This document shows positions 36,455-45,912 of a stretch of 64,000 nt of DNA, piece after piece. The notes beneath the pieces are model-generated. The model worked only from the letters and a program-made list of their open reading frames with translations, was not told the DNA's origin and did no database searches. How positions within the stretch are numbered: the stretch's first letter is position 1; every line of letters begins with the position of its first letter. The translations under genes were made by a program, and so were the position numbers. The stretch comes from Thermoplasmatales archaeon. GTDB lineage: Archaea > Thermoplasmatota > E2 > DHVEG-1. The stretch is taken from the NCBI GenBank assembly GCA_030672305.1, contig DAOVGR010000014.1:1-64000 (forward strand), in the 5' to 3' direction.

Positions 36455-37791
36455 TATTTAAAAAAATCTTGATTATTTGTATGGTTTTTTTACTATTGGG
36501 GGTAAATCTATTACCATTAATTGATAGTAGATTTATAGAACCAAACATGAAAACATTTTTCGAAAATAAATTGGATACATCGGTGATCTATATCAATGCT
36601 TCTTCGCCATATGATTATGGATGGAAGGCAGGAATTCAATATAGGTTACAATATAAACTACTTGATTTTTTTATAGAACTTATAAAAAAGGGTGAGATTA
36701 ATCCTACTAATATTGAAAATCAGATAAATACTATGAAAGAATATTATCCTATATTTTTAAAGGAATTGGAGGGTTTATCTGCAAGTACTGGAATAAAACT
36801 TGAAAGATTAATTGCTGCACAAATTATATTCCATCCATTGTTAGGGAGAGCTTGTACTGTTACTGCTTCAACAGGATTTGCTACAAAAAATAATGAGACG
36901 TACCTCACAGAAAATTATGATACAAACTTTGGAAATAGAAAAATTTTTAGATTTAATTTATTAAAAATTTTTATGATACCAATAATTCGATCATATACCT
37001 GGCGATGGAATCAATTTGTTAATATAGCACGACCAGGACCAGATCAATATAAGTATGCATTTATTGGGATACCAGTTATTAGTGAGATTGCACTATTAAA
37101 CGAAAAAGGATTAGGTTATGGAGGAACTGGTACTCATCTTACAAATAACGAGAGTAGATACATTGATGAAGGTCCCGGCATCCTTCCATACTTTTTGAAC
37201 AGAAATGCAATGAGGTATTGTAAGAATGTTTCTGAAGTGGCATCTCTTTTTAAAAATTCAGAGAGGGCCGCTAATAAAAATAAGGTCTGGCCTCATGATT
37301 ATGACTACGATTCTTCCATATGGTGTGATAGTGAAGGCAATATACTACTTATTGAGCAGACTCATTCCTTTATTAATATAGTGTTTGGAAACTCAACAGG
37401 TATCACTGGTGCCCCTGAAGGTATATTATGGCATACCAATCATCACATATGGTTAGATGCAAATCAAACTGGATCAATATATCTGGGAGAAGAGGGTGTT
37501 AAAAAAAGTAGCTTTATACGAGCGGCTAGAGCTCGTGAATTACTTGAGATAAACTATGGAAATATTACATTGGATATATGTAAAAATATAACTAGAGATC
37601 ATGAGAAAGGTAGTAAAGAAAATGGAAAAGATTCCTGGGATCTTTGTCGTCATCCAGATAAAAATGATTTTGCAATAACGCTTTTTTCGTGGATTATAGT
37701 TCCAAAAAAAATGACTGTTTACTGGACTTATGGATCTCCATGTAACCATAAATTTGTAGAAAAGGATTTTTCTAAGATATTTGAAGAATAA
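36451..37791 (+). CDS. secreted C45-like Ntn hydrolase (acyltransferase/acylaminopeptidase-like)
   Basis: A 446-residue exported protein with a signal peptide (about residues 1-26). It resembles the C45 family (isopenicillin N acyltransferase and related phospholipase-B-like proteins): the probable nucleophile is Cys135 in LGRACTVTAS, followed by TENYDTNFGNRK and later GLGYGGTG and HTNHH segments. In this family the enzyme cuts itself just before that Cys. The substrate is unknown; amide bonds of lipids or peptides are typical. Its ATG overlaps the stop of the M28-like gene, so the two probably work on the same outer-surface peptides or lipids. Confidence 0.78.
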   Translation: MIFKKILIICMVFLLLGVNLLPLIDSRFIEPNMKTFFENKLDTSVIYINASSPYDYGWKAGIQYRLQYKLLDFFIELIKKGEINPTNIENQINTMKEYYPIFLKELEGLSASTGIKLERLIAAQIIFHPLLGRACTVTASTGFATKNNETYLTENYDTNFGNRKIFRFNLLKIFMIPIIRSYTWRWNQFVNIARPGPDQYKYAFIGIPVISEIALLNEKGLGYGGTGTHLTNNESRYIDEGPGILPYFLNRNAMRYCKNVSEVASLFKNSERAANKNKVWPHDYDYDSSIWCDSEGNILLIEQTHSFINIVFGNSTGITGAPEGILWHTNHHIWLDANQTGSIYLGEEGVKKSSFIRAARARELLEINYGNITLDICKNITRDHEKGSKENGKDSWDLCRHPDKNDFAITLFSWIIVPKKMTVYWTYGSPCNHKFVEKDFSKIFEE

Positions 37792-37888
37792 AAAATACTA
37801 TTTATAATTAATATTGGAGTTGATTAATTAAACCATAAATTTCTAATACCGATGGAAATTAACTTTTGCAAAATTGGATGACTATAAT

Positions 37889-38560
37889 ATGCTAAAAATA
37901 GATCTACATATACATTCACAATATTCAGGTGATGGATTAGGTTCACCAAAGGAGATAATAAAGATATTGCAACAGAGAGGATTACAAGGTATGGCCATTA
38001 CAGACCATAATTCTGTTGCAGGAAGTCTAAAAGCATTAGAAATTGCTCCAAAAGATTTTATTGTGATACCTGGTCAGGAAATATCAACCCTTGAAGGTCA
38101 TATAGTTGCTTTAGGTGTCAAAAAAAATATTGAAAGAGAGTTATCAGTAGAAGAAACCGTTGAAAGAATTATTGATCTCGGTGGAATACCTCTAGTCGTC
38201 CATCTTTTTAGAAATATGTCAGGTATCAAAAAGAATAATCTTAAAAAAATTCATAAAAAACTTAATACAATTGAAGTTTTCAATTCATGCAGTGTTCCAA
38301 AATCAAATTTAAAATCAGCAAAAGTTGCAAAGGAATTTAATCTGGGTGGTACAGGCGGGTCTGATTCACATAAACCTGAATTTGTTGGTTATGGATACAC
38401 ATTAGTTGATACAACTGATTATAGCTTAGATACAGTTTTATCACAAATAAATAAGAAAAAAACATGGGGGAAAGGAGAGACCCTGCCATTATCTTATAGA
38501 CGAGACAGAATGGCGAAATCAGTTAAACAATTCTTTCAGAGAGGATTTAAACGTATTTAA
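37889..38560 (+). CDS. PHP-domain metal-dependent phosphoesterase
   Basis: A 223-residue PHP-family protein. The metal site begins with DLHIHSQYSGD (His7, His9), continues with ITDHNSVAG and PGQEIST, and ends with GGSDSHKPEF. The related YciV-type proteins act on 3',5'-linked nucleotides or RNA; the substrate here is unknown. The frame is open to a TTG at 37874, but the ATG at 37889 gives the usual start just before the first motif, with GGATGA 9 bases before it. The C-terminus is strongly basic. Confidence 0.86.
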   Translation: MLKIDLHIHSQYSGDGLGSPKEIIKILQQRGLQGMAITDHNSVAGSLKALEIAPKDFIVIPGQEISTLEGHIVALGVKKNIERELSVEETVERIIDLGGIPLVVHLFRNMSGIKKNNLKKIHKKLNTIEVFNSCSVPKSNLKSAKVAKEFNLGGTGGSDSHKPEFVGYGYTLVDTTDYSLDTVLSQINKKKTWGKGETLPLSYRRDRMAKSVKQFFQRGFKRI

Positions 38561-38611
38561 ATTAAGGACTGATAAGAAACCTTTTAATCTAAATAAATTA
38601 TACGATTGCTT

Positions 38612-38827
38612 ATGGATGATGCACAAATTATCAATTCATTAGAAAATAAAATTAGGAACTTAGAAGAAAGGCTTAGAGCAATAGAAAAGGAACAAAGAAA
38701 TATTCGTGAAGACATTTTATCAGGAACACCAGAGGGACGTATGCAAAGAAGAATACTTGAAAAACCACCAAAAAAGATAAAAGATTTTAAAGAAAAATTA
38801 GATAAAGAAATTAAGATTGAAATTTAG
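38612..38827 (+). CDS. small coiled-coil protein, unknown
   Basis: A 71-residue charged protein. Residues 5-38 form a predicted coiled coil (IINSLENKIRNLEERLRAIEKE), followed by a basic linker with EGRMQRRILEKPPKK. I do not recognise the family. A TATA-like TTTTAATCTAAATAA lies about 25 bases before the ATG, suggesting a leaderless mRNA. Its 3' end overlaps the rpl11 stop region by 17 bases in convergent orientation. Confidence 0.6.
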   Translation: MDDAQIINSLENKIRNLEERLRAIEKEQRNIREDILSGTPEGRMQRRILEKPPKKIKDFKEKLDKEIKIEI

Positions 38828-39290
38828 AATCGTAAATTCCCTCGGCTATTGCTTTTTGAATTTCTTGCGGCTTTTTTCCTTCGACTGTTACACCAATCGA
38901 CACACAGGTACCAATTACCTCTTTTGTTTTGTGTTTGAGTTCTTTACCTAAAAGAGTCTCATATTTCATTTTGGCAATCTTAATTGCTTGATCAACTGTG
39001 AGATTTCCAATTTTATGAGTTCCAGCTGATCCTGATCCTTTCTCTAAGCCAAGCTCTTTAAAAATAAGAGATGATGTAGGTGGGGTACCGACTTCAACCT
39101 CAAAATTCTTAGTCTTTGGGTCGACAATTACCATTACAGGAACCTTCATTCCGTTAAATTGTTTAGTTTTATCATTAATTGTATTGATTATCTGCATTAT
39201 ATTTACTCCTAATGGACCAAGAGCTGGACCAAGAGGAGGTCCTGCAGATGCTTTTCCTCCTTCCACAAGTGCTTTAATTTTCTCTGTCAT
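38811..39290 (-). CDS. rpl11: ribosomal protein L11
   Basis: A 159-residue L11 with the conserved GKASAGPPLGPALGPLGVN segment, the NTKTKNFEVEVGTPPT-like loop (here DPKTKNFEVEVGTPPT) and the RNA-binding C-terminal domain with KIAKMKYE. It binds the GTPase-associated centre of 23S rRNA. It is the last gene of the ftsZ/secE/spt5/rpl11 cluster, with 4 bases between it and spt5. Confidence 0.97.
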   Translation of the reverse strand: MTEKIKALVEGGKASAGPPLGPALGPLGVNIMQIINTINDKTKQFNGMKVPVMVIVDPKTKNFEVEVGTPPTSSLIFKELGLEKGSGSAGTHKIGNLTVDQAIKIAKMKYETLLGKELKHKTKEVIGTCVSIGVTVEGKKPQEIQKAIAEGIYDSKFQS

Positions 39291-39294
39291 ATAT

Positions 39295-39813
39295 CTAATC
39301 CCTCTTTTCCTCTTCTGATTTGTTCTTTTCTTCGTCTTTTCTTTTTATAACTCTTACTTGTTCTCCTCGAACAGTAATTGGTATAGGAACCACGGATTCA
39401 AAAAGTTCCACAGTAATTTCTTCTTTTGTATCGTCTATATGAGTTACTTTAGCGGTCTCACCTCTAAAAGGGCCTGCTATCATTTCAACAACATCACCCT
39501 CAGTAATCTTTGCCACAGCAGATGCTGGAATGAGGAAGTGCTGTATCTGATCGATAGGAATATCACCCTCAAGCATGTTTCGTGCATATGAAACAGTCTT
39601 TATCATATCTCTAATACGTTCTTTATCATAACTTTCAAGAAAAATATATCCCCTAAGTTCAGGTGTTACCAAAATTGATGGGATTTTAATTTTTGATTTG
39701 CCTGCTCTGCTATTTATGAGATCAGCTGTGTTTTGCTCTTTACCAACTTGAGTTTTTATAGTAAATATTTTTGTATTCTCCTGAACAATTTCTTCAGAAT
39801 TTGAACCTTCCAT
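39295..39813 (-). CDS. spt5: transcription elongation factor Spt5 (NusG)
   Basis: An archaeal Spt5 of about 172 residues: an NGN domain (IFTIKTQVGKEQNTADLI to LIPASAV), then a KOW domain (EGDVVEMIAGPFRGETAKV). It binds the clamp of RNA polymerase and links transcription to translation. An upstream ATG at 39855 exists, but the ATG at 39813 has AAAGGTG 8 bases before it and removes a 14-residue extension that does not look like the family. The acidic/basic C-terminal tail (EEKNKSEEEKRD) is longer than usual. Confidence 0.95.
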   Translation of the reverse strand: MEGSNSEEIVQENTKIFTIKTQVGKEQNTADLINSRAGKSKIKIPSILVTPELRGYIFLESYDKERIRDMIKTVSYARNMLEGDIPIDQIQHFLIPASAVAKITEGDVVEMIAGPFRGETAKVTHIDDTKEEITVELFESVVPIPITVRGEQVRVIKRKDEEKNKSEEEKRD

Positions 39814-39827
39814 AATAATACACCTTT

Positions 39828-40106
39828 CTATAGTCCAAGTATCTCTGCTATCCAAGGAGCAACTAGTTCAGCTACTAAAAAGATAAGAAATCCAAGGCCT
39901 CCTATCAATATAATACCTAACCCTGTTATTTTTGAGGTTTTTGCATACTCTTCGTTTGTTGGTTTTCTAGCCATTTTAAGGACTCTTCCATATTTTCCTT
40001 TACCAATTCTATTCTGTCTTGATTCTATATTATGTTGTAAATCCCAAGCCTTTTCCACAAATGATCGGTCATCAGGAACTTTGTCTTTTCGATTGAAGAA
40101 TTTCAC
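39828..40106 (-). CDS. secE: protein translocase subunit SecE/Sec61 gamma
   Basis: A 92-residue translocon subunit. The family part is the C-terminal half: RVLKMARKPTNEEYAKTSKITG leads into a single transmembrane helix (LGIILIGGLGFLIFLVAEL). The first 40 residues form a basic extension beyond the usual archaeal length of about 60. The start is GTG, after GGGGTG, with a TATA box CTTTATATATAT near 40147-40158. It precedes spt5 and rpl11, the conserved archaeal order. Confidence 0.92.
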   Translation of the reverse strand: MKFFNRKDKVPDDRSFVEKAWDLQHNIESRQNRIGKGKYGRVLKMARKPTNEEYAKTSKITGLGIILIGGLGFLIFLVAELVAPWIAEILGL

Positions 40107-40219
40107 TTATTTACACCCCTTTTAGGCAAGTTGGTCAAATAAATGGATATATATAAAGAATTTGGCTGTTTTTAATTAATAAATAAGAAAAAATTATGGA
40201 AGTTTGATTATTGGATGGA

Positions 40220-41353
40220 TTATGCTACGAAATCAATGCCAAATTCTTCTTTTTCAAATGATTTCTGAGTTGGACCAAGGATCTGCTTTGATTTAACGCC
40301 TGTTATTACAAGCATTGCTCGAATGTTACTCTTAAGATTTGGATCAACTGTTGTACCCCATATTATTCGTGCGTTCGGATCGACTCTTGAATATATCTCC
40401 TCAACTACTCGCTCTGCTTCACTAATAGTCATATCTTCACCACCTGTGACATTGACCAGTGCACCTGTTGCCTCAGATATATCAACCTCCAAGAGAGGAG
40501 AATTAAGAGCTTCTACAACAGCATTAACTGCTTTATTTTCACCTTCTGCTTCTCCAAGTCCTATCATAGCTACTCCACCACGTTTCATAACAGTTTTTAA
40601 ATCAGCAAAATCTAGGTTTACAAGACCAGGCATTGTTATCATCTCAGTTATGCCCTTAATAGACCTCATTAAAACCTCATCTGCAACCTTGAAAGCAGCA
40701 TTAAGTGAAAGATTTGGAACAATATCAAGTAGTTTATCATTTGGAATTACAATAACAGTATCACAAATATCCCTCAACCGTTTTAGACCTGTTTCAGCGT
40801 TTTCCATTCGAATTACTCCTTCTACACTAAATGGAAGGGTAACAACACCTATAGTTAATGCACCTGTTTCTTTGGCAATTTGTGCAACTATTGGAGATGC
40901 CCCAGTACCAGTTCCGCCTCCAAGTCCGCATGTTACAAATACCATATCAGCATGACCAATAGCACCTCTTATATCTGGTTCACTTTCTTTTGCCGCCTCT
41001 TCACCAATCTGAGGTAAAGAGCCTGCACCAAGACCTCTGGTTAGGTGTCTACCAATCAAGACTTTATGAGGTGATTGAGTTAATAATAGATGCTGAGCAT
41101 CAGTATTAATAGCAACTAACTCTGCTCCACTTATCAGGCTTGCTACACAACGAGCGATAGTATTTGTTCCAGCACCTCCACAACCAATTACTTTAATAGT
41201 AGTGGTGAGGCCAGATAATACTTCTTCAAGTTCTCTATCAACAGTATTACGTGTTAACGATTTGTTTAAAGGATCATTCTTTTTATTTGTTTTTTTAGCT
41301 GGTTTTTTAGCATTTTTCTCATTTGCAACTACTTCTTCAATAATCTTCTTCAT
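40220..41353 (-). CDS. ftsZ: cell division protein FtsZ
   Basis: A 377-residue tubulin-like GTPase that forms the division ring. The GTP-binding GGGTGTG is at residues 145-151, with [10 protein letters not shown] before it and the catalytic NLDFADLK T7 loop near residue 250. A lysine-rich N-terminal extension of about 50 residues precedes the fold. The C-terminal end ([10 protein letters not shown]) is a possible partner-binding tail. Neighbour secE-spt5-rpl11 is the common euryarchaeal context. GGTGAG lies just before the ATG. Confidence 0.97.
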   Translation of the reverse strand: MKKIIEEVVANEKNAKKPAKKTNKKNDPLNKSLTRNTVDRELEEVLSGLTTTIKVIGCGGAGTNTIARCVASLISGAELVAINTDAQHLLLTQSPHKVLIGRHLTRGLGAGSLPQIGEEAAKESEPDIRGAIGHADMVFVTCGLGGGTGTGASPIVAQIAKETGALTIGVVTLPFSVEGVIRMENAETGLKRLRDICDTVIVIPNDKLLDIVPNLSLNAAFKVADEVLMRSIKGITEMITMPGLVNLDFADLKTVMKRGGVAMIGLGEAEGENKAVNAVVEALNSPLLEVDISEATGALVNVTGGEDMTISEAERVVEEIYSRVDPNARIIWGTTVDPNLKSNIRAMLVITGVKSKQILGPTQKSFEKEEFGIDFVA

Positions 41354-41460
41354 AAACTCACCATACCCTCACACCAATAATCCCCTCATAACTGAGATTA
41401 ATATATTTTTTTCAATATTGTAAACAAAAATCTAATAATTAAAGATTTCCTAAAAATTGT

Positions 41461-42276
41461 TTAAATAATTTCCAAAGAAAAGTCAATACTTTTTATTGAG
41501 TGAGTGATATATCCAAGAGAGATTCTATCTGCAAATGAGGCATATTTGCTAATATTACTTAACGTAATTCCACCTGATATTTCAATAAGGATATTTTGAT
41601 TTATCTCTCTGATTTTTTTTGCAATTTCTCTTCCAGTTTCCGGATCAAAATTATCAAGCATAATAACATCAACATTGAGTGCTGCAGCAGTTATTGCATC
41701 CTTTTCATTTTCAACTTCAACTTCTATAATTTTATTTTTAACTTTTTCTTTAATTATGATAATTGTTTTTTTGACAGAACCAATAAGTTTAATGTGATTA
41801 TCCTTAATCATAATTGCATCATAAAGTCCAAATCTATGAGATTCTCCACCACCAATTACAACAGCTTTTTTTTCATATTTACGAAATCCCGGAGTTGTCT
41901 TTCTTGTTGCAGCCACTGTAACTTTAGGGTTTATTGATTTACAAATTTCTACTAGTTTCTTTGTCTCTGTGGAAATACCACTCATTCTTCCAATTATGTT
42001 TATTGCCAATCTTTCTCCTTTAAGAATTGATCTTGCTGTACCATCGACAATGGCGACAATAGTCCCTTTTTTGACAAAATCACCATTATTTACCTTAAAC
42101 TCTGTATTTGCACCAGTCTTATCATATACATCTTTAATTTCATCTAAGCCTGCAATAATACAGTTTTCTTTTGTAATAATATGAGCTTTAGCATATTCAT
42201 TAAAAAATAATGAATCAGATGTGATATCTCCTTCAGTTCCAAGATCCTCATCAAGAAATCTATCAATATCGTTCAT
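41461..42276 (-). CDS. nadC: nicotinate-nucleotide diphosphorylase (quinolinate phosphoribosyltransferase)
   Basis: A 271-residue enzyme that turns quinolinate and PRPP into nicotinate mononucleotide, a step of de novo NAD synthesis. It has the N-terminal EDLGTEGDITSD, the RTTPGF-like motif ATRKTTPGFRKYEKKAV, GGGESHRFGLYDAIMIKDNHI, and the C-terminal EISGGITLSNISKYA. An upstream ATG at 42327 overlaps the nadX start, but the ATG at 42276 gives the standard N-terminus. It is divergent from nadX, and the two share a short promoter region. Confidence 0.95.
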   Translation of the reverse strand: MNDIDRFLDEDLGTEGDITSDSLFFNEYAKAHIITKENCIIAGLDEIKDVYDKTGANTEFKVNNGDFVKKGTIVAIVDGTARSILKGERLAINIIGRMSGISTETKKLVEICKSINPKVTVAATRKTTPGFRKYEKKAVVIGGGESHRFGLYDAIMIKDNHIKLIGSVKKTIIIIKEKVKNKIIEVEVENEKDAITAAALNVDVIMLDNFDPETGREIAKKIREINQNILIEISGGITLSNISKYASFADRISLGYITHSIKSIDFSLEII

Positions 42277-42325
42277 AACAATATTTTTTATATTGATTTG
42301 GTGTTTTAAGGTTTTGGTAGATTGC
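42277..42325. promoter_or_regulatory. divergent nadC/nadX promoter region
   Basis: These 49 bases hold a nearly palindromic AT-rich element (CAATATTTTTTATATTG, about 42279-42295) that can act as TATA box for nadX, about 35 bases ahead of its ATG, and a CCTTAAAAC element on the other strand (about 42303-42311) about 30 bases before nadC. Both genes belong to NAD synthesis, so they may be regulated together. Confidence 0.5.
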
Positions 42326-43093
42326 ATGAATCTTGGAATTATTGGCTGTGGGGCAATTGGAACTGATTTGGCTCTTGCTGCAGATAAAATAAAGGAAATT
42401 GAAAAAATATATCTCTATGATATCAAAGAAAATGCATCAAAAGATCTTTGTAAAAAGATTACAAAATCAGAGGTAAAAAAAGTTAAGGATTTTTTACCAC
42501 TTGTAGACGTTGTTTTTGAAGGTGCTTCACAAAAAGCTGTAAAGGACTATGCAGAAGAAGTTCTAAATGCAGGAAAAAATTTAATCATTATGAGTGTTGG
42601 GAGTTTGTTCAAAGACAGTTTTAGGAAAAAACTTCAAAATAAAGCCCGAGAAAAAAAATGTAAAATTTATATTCCCTCAGGCGCAATTTGTGGAATTGAT
42701 GGAATCTTATCAGCTAGTATAGGTGGTATAGATGAGGTAACCCTTGTAACAACCAAGCCACCAGAATCCTTTGGAAAAAATTATTCTATACGAACTGTAC
42801 TTTTTAAAGGAAATGCTAAAGATGCTGTGAAAAAATTTCCTACAAATATAAATGTAGCTGCAAGTCTATCCCTTGCTGGGATGGGATTTAATTTAACGCA
42901 AGTGCAGATTGTTGCTGATCCTGTAGTTAGCAGGATAAGTCATAAGATACTTGCTCATGGAAAATTTGGAAGATTACGAGTTGAATTAGAGAATATGCCT
43001 AATCCTAATAATCCAGGATCGAGTTATATGGCTTCATTGTCTGCTATTGCAACTCTTAAAAAAATAATTGATCCTATACAAATAGGTATTTAA
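42326..43093 (+). CDS. nadX: L-aspartate dehydrogenase
   Basis: A 255-residue NAD(P)-dependent enzyme that oxidises L-aspartate to iminoaspartate, the first step of de novo NAD synthesis in archaea that lack NadB. It begins with the nucleotide-binding GIIGCGAIGTDLA and contains YIPSGAICGIDGILSA and the catalytic-domain NINVAASLSLAG. The start is the ATG at 42326; the frame extends upstream but only through nadC promoter sequence. Its partner nadC is divergent; nadA is not in this window. Confidence 0.93.
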   Translation: MNLGIIGCGAIGTDLALAADKIKEIEKIYLYDIKENASKDLCKKITKSEVKKVKDFLPLVDVVFEGASQKAVKDYAEEVLNAGKNLIIMSVGSLFKDSFRKKLQNKAREKKCKIYIPSGAICGIDGILSASIGGIDEVTLVTTKPPESFGKNYSIRTVLFKGNAKDAVKKFPTNINVAASLSLAGMGFNLTQVQIVADPVVSRISHKILAHGKFGRLRVELENMPNPNNPGSSYMASLSAIATLKKIIDPIQIGI

Positions 43094-43226
43094 TTAACGT
43101 TTAACATAGATTTAGTAAAGGTGTAAAGACAAAAGATAGATTTAAATAATAAAAATCCAGGACTATAATTTTTAACTAAACCAAAACTAAATATCTATCT
43201 TTTAATTACTCAATTCAATAGAGATT

Positions 43227-45170
43227 ATGAAATTTGAAATTAAAGATAGAGATGCTGCAGGTAGAATATGTAAATTTACTACAAAGCATGGTACTATCAA
43301 TACTCCTACGCTCCTACCTGTAATTAATCCTAATAAGATGTTGATTACTCCAAAAGAAATGAAAAATCTTTTTGGTGTAGAAATAGTAATCACAAACTCA
43401 TACATTATATTTAAAGATAAGAAATTAAGAAAAATAGCATTAGAAAAAGGAGTTCATAAACTTATAGATTTTAATGGACCAATCATGACTGATTCTGGGA
43501 CATTTCAATCTTATGTGTATGGTGATATCAAAATAGATCCTATTGAAATTGTTGAATTTCAACGAGATATTGGAAGTGATATTGGTACAATACTTGATGT
43601 TTTTAGTACTCCAAATCAAAAAAAATCAGAAGTTGAACAAATTGTTAAAGAAACAGTTAAACGTGCAAAAAAAAGTGTTGATGTAAAAGGAGATATGGCA
43701 CTTGCGTGTACAGTCCAAGGTTCTATTTATCCTGATGTAAGGCAGATATGTGCAAAACAACTAAGCAAATTAGATTCAGATTTTTTTCCCATAGGGGGGG
43801 TTGTACCTCTTATGGAAAACCAGAGATATACTGATCTTGTAAGATGTATTATCTATTCAAAAAAAGGTTTAGATCCCTCTAAACCAGTACATTTATTTGG
43901 AGCAGGACACCCTCTTATATTTCCACTTGCGGTTGCTCTTGGATGCGATTTTTTTGATTCGTCTGCTTATGTAAAGTACGCAAATGATGATAGATTTCTT
44001 TTCCCCTGGGGAACTGAAAAGCTTGATAATTTAATAGAATTACCGTGCTCCTGCCCAATTTGTTCGAAATATACTAAAACTGAGTTATTAAAAATGGATA
44101 AAAATGTTAAAACTATAGAAATTGCTAAGCATAATCTGTATATCACTTTTATGGAATTAAAAAAGATAAGAAATGCGATTGCACAGGGTAATCTTTGGGA
44201 ACTTGTTGAAAGAAGAGCAAATTCTAATCCTTATCTACTCGAAGCATTAAAGGAGCTTAGAAAAAAGGAAAATAAAGAATTTCTAGAGCAATTTGAACCA
44301 ACTAGCAAGAAAAAAGCATTGTTTTATACAGGATGTCAGACTATCCATAGACCAGAAGTATATAGAATTCAAAAAAGGTTACTAGAAAGATATAACGAAT
44401 CATATGATACAACAATAGTTTTTCCAGATGGAACTAAACCTTATTCAGTTTATTATTCTGATAAAATTAATAGAATATTTAAGCGGAATTGTAAATTAAA
44501 TATCCTGATTGATTCTCATCTTGGTCCTGTTCCTCTTGAACTTGATGAAATGTATCCTTTTGCCCAGTCAATATTTCCAGATGTAACTGATAAAGAAACT
44601 GAGGAATTTGTAACAAAAATATTTGATGATTTCATAAAAAATAAAAATATGATATGTTGGACTGGATCTGCAACCTTGAATGAGTTTCAACCAAATCAAG
44701 AAGAATGTAAAGATTTTGATATAATGAGGATCTCTGCTATTTCCGATATGCAATTTGGAAAAGGTGCAGGAAAAGCTATACTTAATGGGAAAATAAGAAT
44801 TGTCAAATCAAAAAAGACAAGTAAAATAAGAAATATTTACTGCAATGAAAAACATGTTTTATCAATGCGTGCCGAAGATGGCATGTTTACCCTAAAATTA
44901 GATGGAGCAAAATTGTTACATAAATATTTTAAATACCCAAAGCTAAGAGTTGTTGTCGATGATGACGTATCTGCATTTATCAAAGAAGGTAAAAGTGTTT
45001 TTTCAAAATTTGTTAAAGATTGTGACCCTGAGATTAGACCTTTTGACGAATGTCTAATAGTAAATGAAAGTGACGTGTTGATTGCAGTTGGCCGATGTCT
45101 ATTAAATCGAATAGAGATGTTATCATTTTCCTATGGCATGGCTGTTAAAACAAGAGATGCTGTGGGTTAG
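43227..45170 (+). CDS. tgtA: archaeal tRNA-guanine transglycosylase (archaeosine pathway)
   Basis: A 647-residue enzyme that swaps G15 of tRNAs for preQ0, on the way to archaeosine. The catalytic TIM barrel (about residues 1-350) shows TDSGTFQSYVYGD with the active-site Asp, DVFSTPN, and CTVQGS. A zinc site follows (CSCPIC ... with a late His). The C-terminal part contains the archaeal C1/C2 domains and a PUA domain (about residues 570-640; ISDMQFGKGAGKAI to LLNRIEML). Length fits the full archaeal enzyme. A TATA element and the ATG are spaced as in a near-leaderless gene. Confidence 0.95.
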   Translation: MKFEIKDRDAAGRICKFTTKHGTINTPTLLPVINPNKMLITPKEMKNLFGVEIVITNSYIIFKDKKLRKIALEKGVHKLIDFNGPIMTDSGTFQSYVYGDIKIDPIEIVEFQRDIGSDIGTILDVFSTPNQKKSEVEQIVKETVKRAKKSVDVKGDMALACTVQGSIYPDVRQICAKQLSKLDSDFFPIGGVVPLMENQRYTDLVRCIIYSKKGLDPSKPVHLFGAGHPLIFPLAVALGCDFFDSSAYVKYANDDRFLFPWGTEKLDNLIELPCSCPICSKYTKTELLKMDKNVKTIEIAKHNLYITFMELKKIRNAIAQGNLWELVERRANSNPYLLEALKELRKKENKEFLEQFEPTSKKKALFYTGCQTIHRPEVYRIQKRLLERYNESYDTTIVFPDGTKPYSVYYSDKINRIFKRNCKLNILIDSHLGPVPLELDEMYPFAQSIFPDVTDKETEEFVTKIFDDFIKNKNMICWTGSATLNEFQPNQEECKDFDIMRISAISDMQFGKGAGKAILNGKIRIVKSKKTSKIRNIYCNEKHVLSMRAEDGMFTLKLDGAKLLHKYFKYPKLRVVVDDDVSAFIKEGKSVFSKFVKDCDPEIRPFDECLIVNESDVLIAVGRCLLNRIEMLSFSYGMAVKTRDAVG

Positions 45171-45221
45171 TTTTTTCAGAAAACTCTTTAATACTATACA
45201 AAGCTTATTTTTTTGGATAAG

Positions 45222-45824
45222 ATGAGCAGATATGGTAGTGGTTTTAGGGAACCCCCATGGGTAATGGGTTCTCCAAAAGAGGTTATGGACTGGATGGAAG
45301 CTAGTCATCCTGGTGAAAAGGGAAAAGATAAACATAAATATAAAAAAGAATTTTTGAAAAATCTTCATATAAAGTTTGATTTTGATGTAAAAAGAAAAGA
45401 GGTAGATCCTCCCAGTTTTCTTTCGAAGATGATATTTGGAAAAATGATAGAGGAAGACTTTGAATTGCTCTCTACTACGGAATTGATATTAAGAGGACTT
45501 GCAAAAGCAAAGTTTAGAAATACAGCAAAAATAGTTGTTGATGGTAATACACTGTATGAACATCCTGAGAAAAAATCAGATCTTAGAAAAACAATAGAGG
45601 ACATAGGTGAATATTCATCTGAAATAACAAAAGGGAAAAATGTCATAATAACTGCAATATTGGCAGATGTAGAAAAGAGTACTGCTACTATAAAAATAAA
45701 CAAAATCCATAGTCCAAAAGAACATTCAGTTGACATTCAAATAACAGGTAAGATTAGAAAAGAGATCTACCACACATTTCTCAACTACTTAAACGAAAAA
45801 ATAGGTTTAAAAGAAGAATCTTAG
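45222..45824 (+). CDS. conserved hypothetical protein
   Basis: A 200-residue soluble protein I do not recognise. The first 45 residues are rich in Gly, Pro and Lys (SRYGSGFREPPWVMGSP), followed by an alpha/beta domain with regular strands (AKIVVDGNTLYEH, NVIITAILADVEKSTATIKI). The frame is open to a TTG at 45213, but the ATG at 45222 stands about 30 bases after a TATA-like element. No membrane segment. It lies between tgtA and the HMG-CoA reductase gene, each about 45-90 bases away. Confidence 0.7.
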   Translation: MSRYGSGFREPPWVMGSPKEVMDWMEASHPGEKGKDKHKYKKEFLKNLHIKFDFDVKRKEVDPPSFLSKMIFGKMIEEDFELLSTTELILRGLAKAKFRNTAKIVVDGNTLYEHPEKKSDLRKTIEDIGEYSSEITKGKNVIITAILADVEKSTATIKINKIHSPKEHSVDIQITGKIRKEIYHTFLNYLNEKIGLKEES

Positions 45825-45912
45825 AATTAATCGTCAATAGACGAATTTCTAATAAACAATTATAAAAATAGGTAGCTGAATTCTGGTTCACTTAATAAGG
45901 AGGCATTATTTT

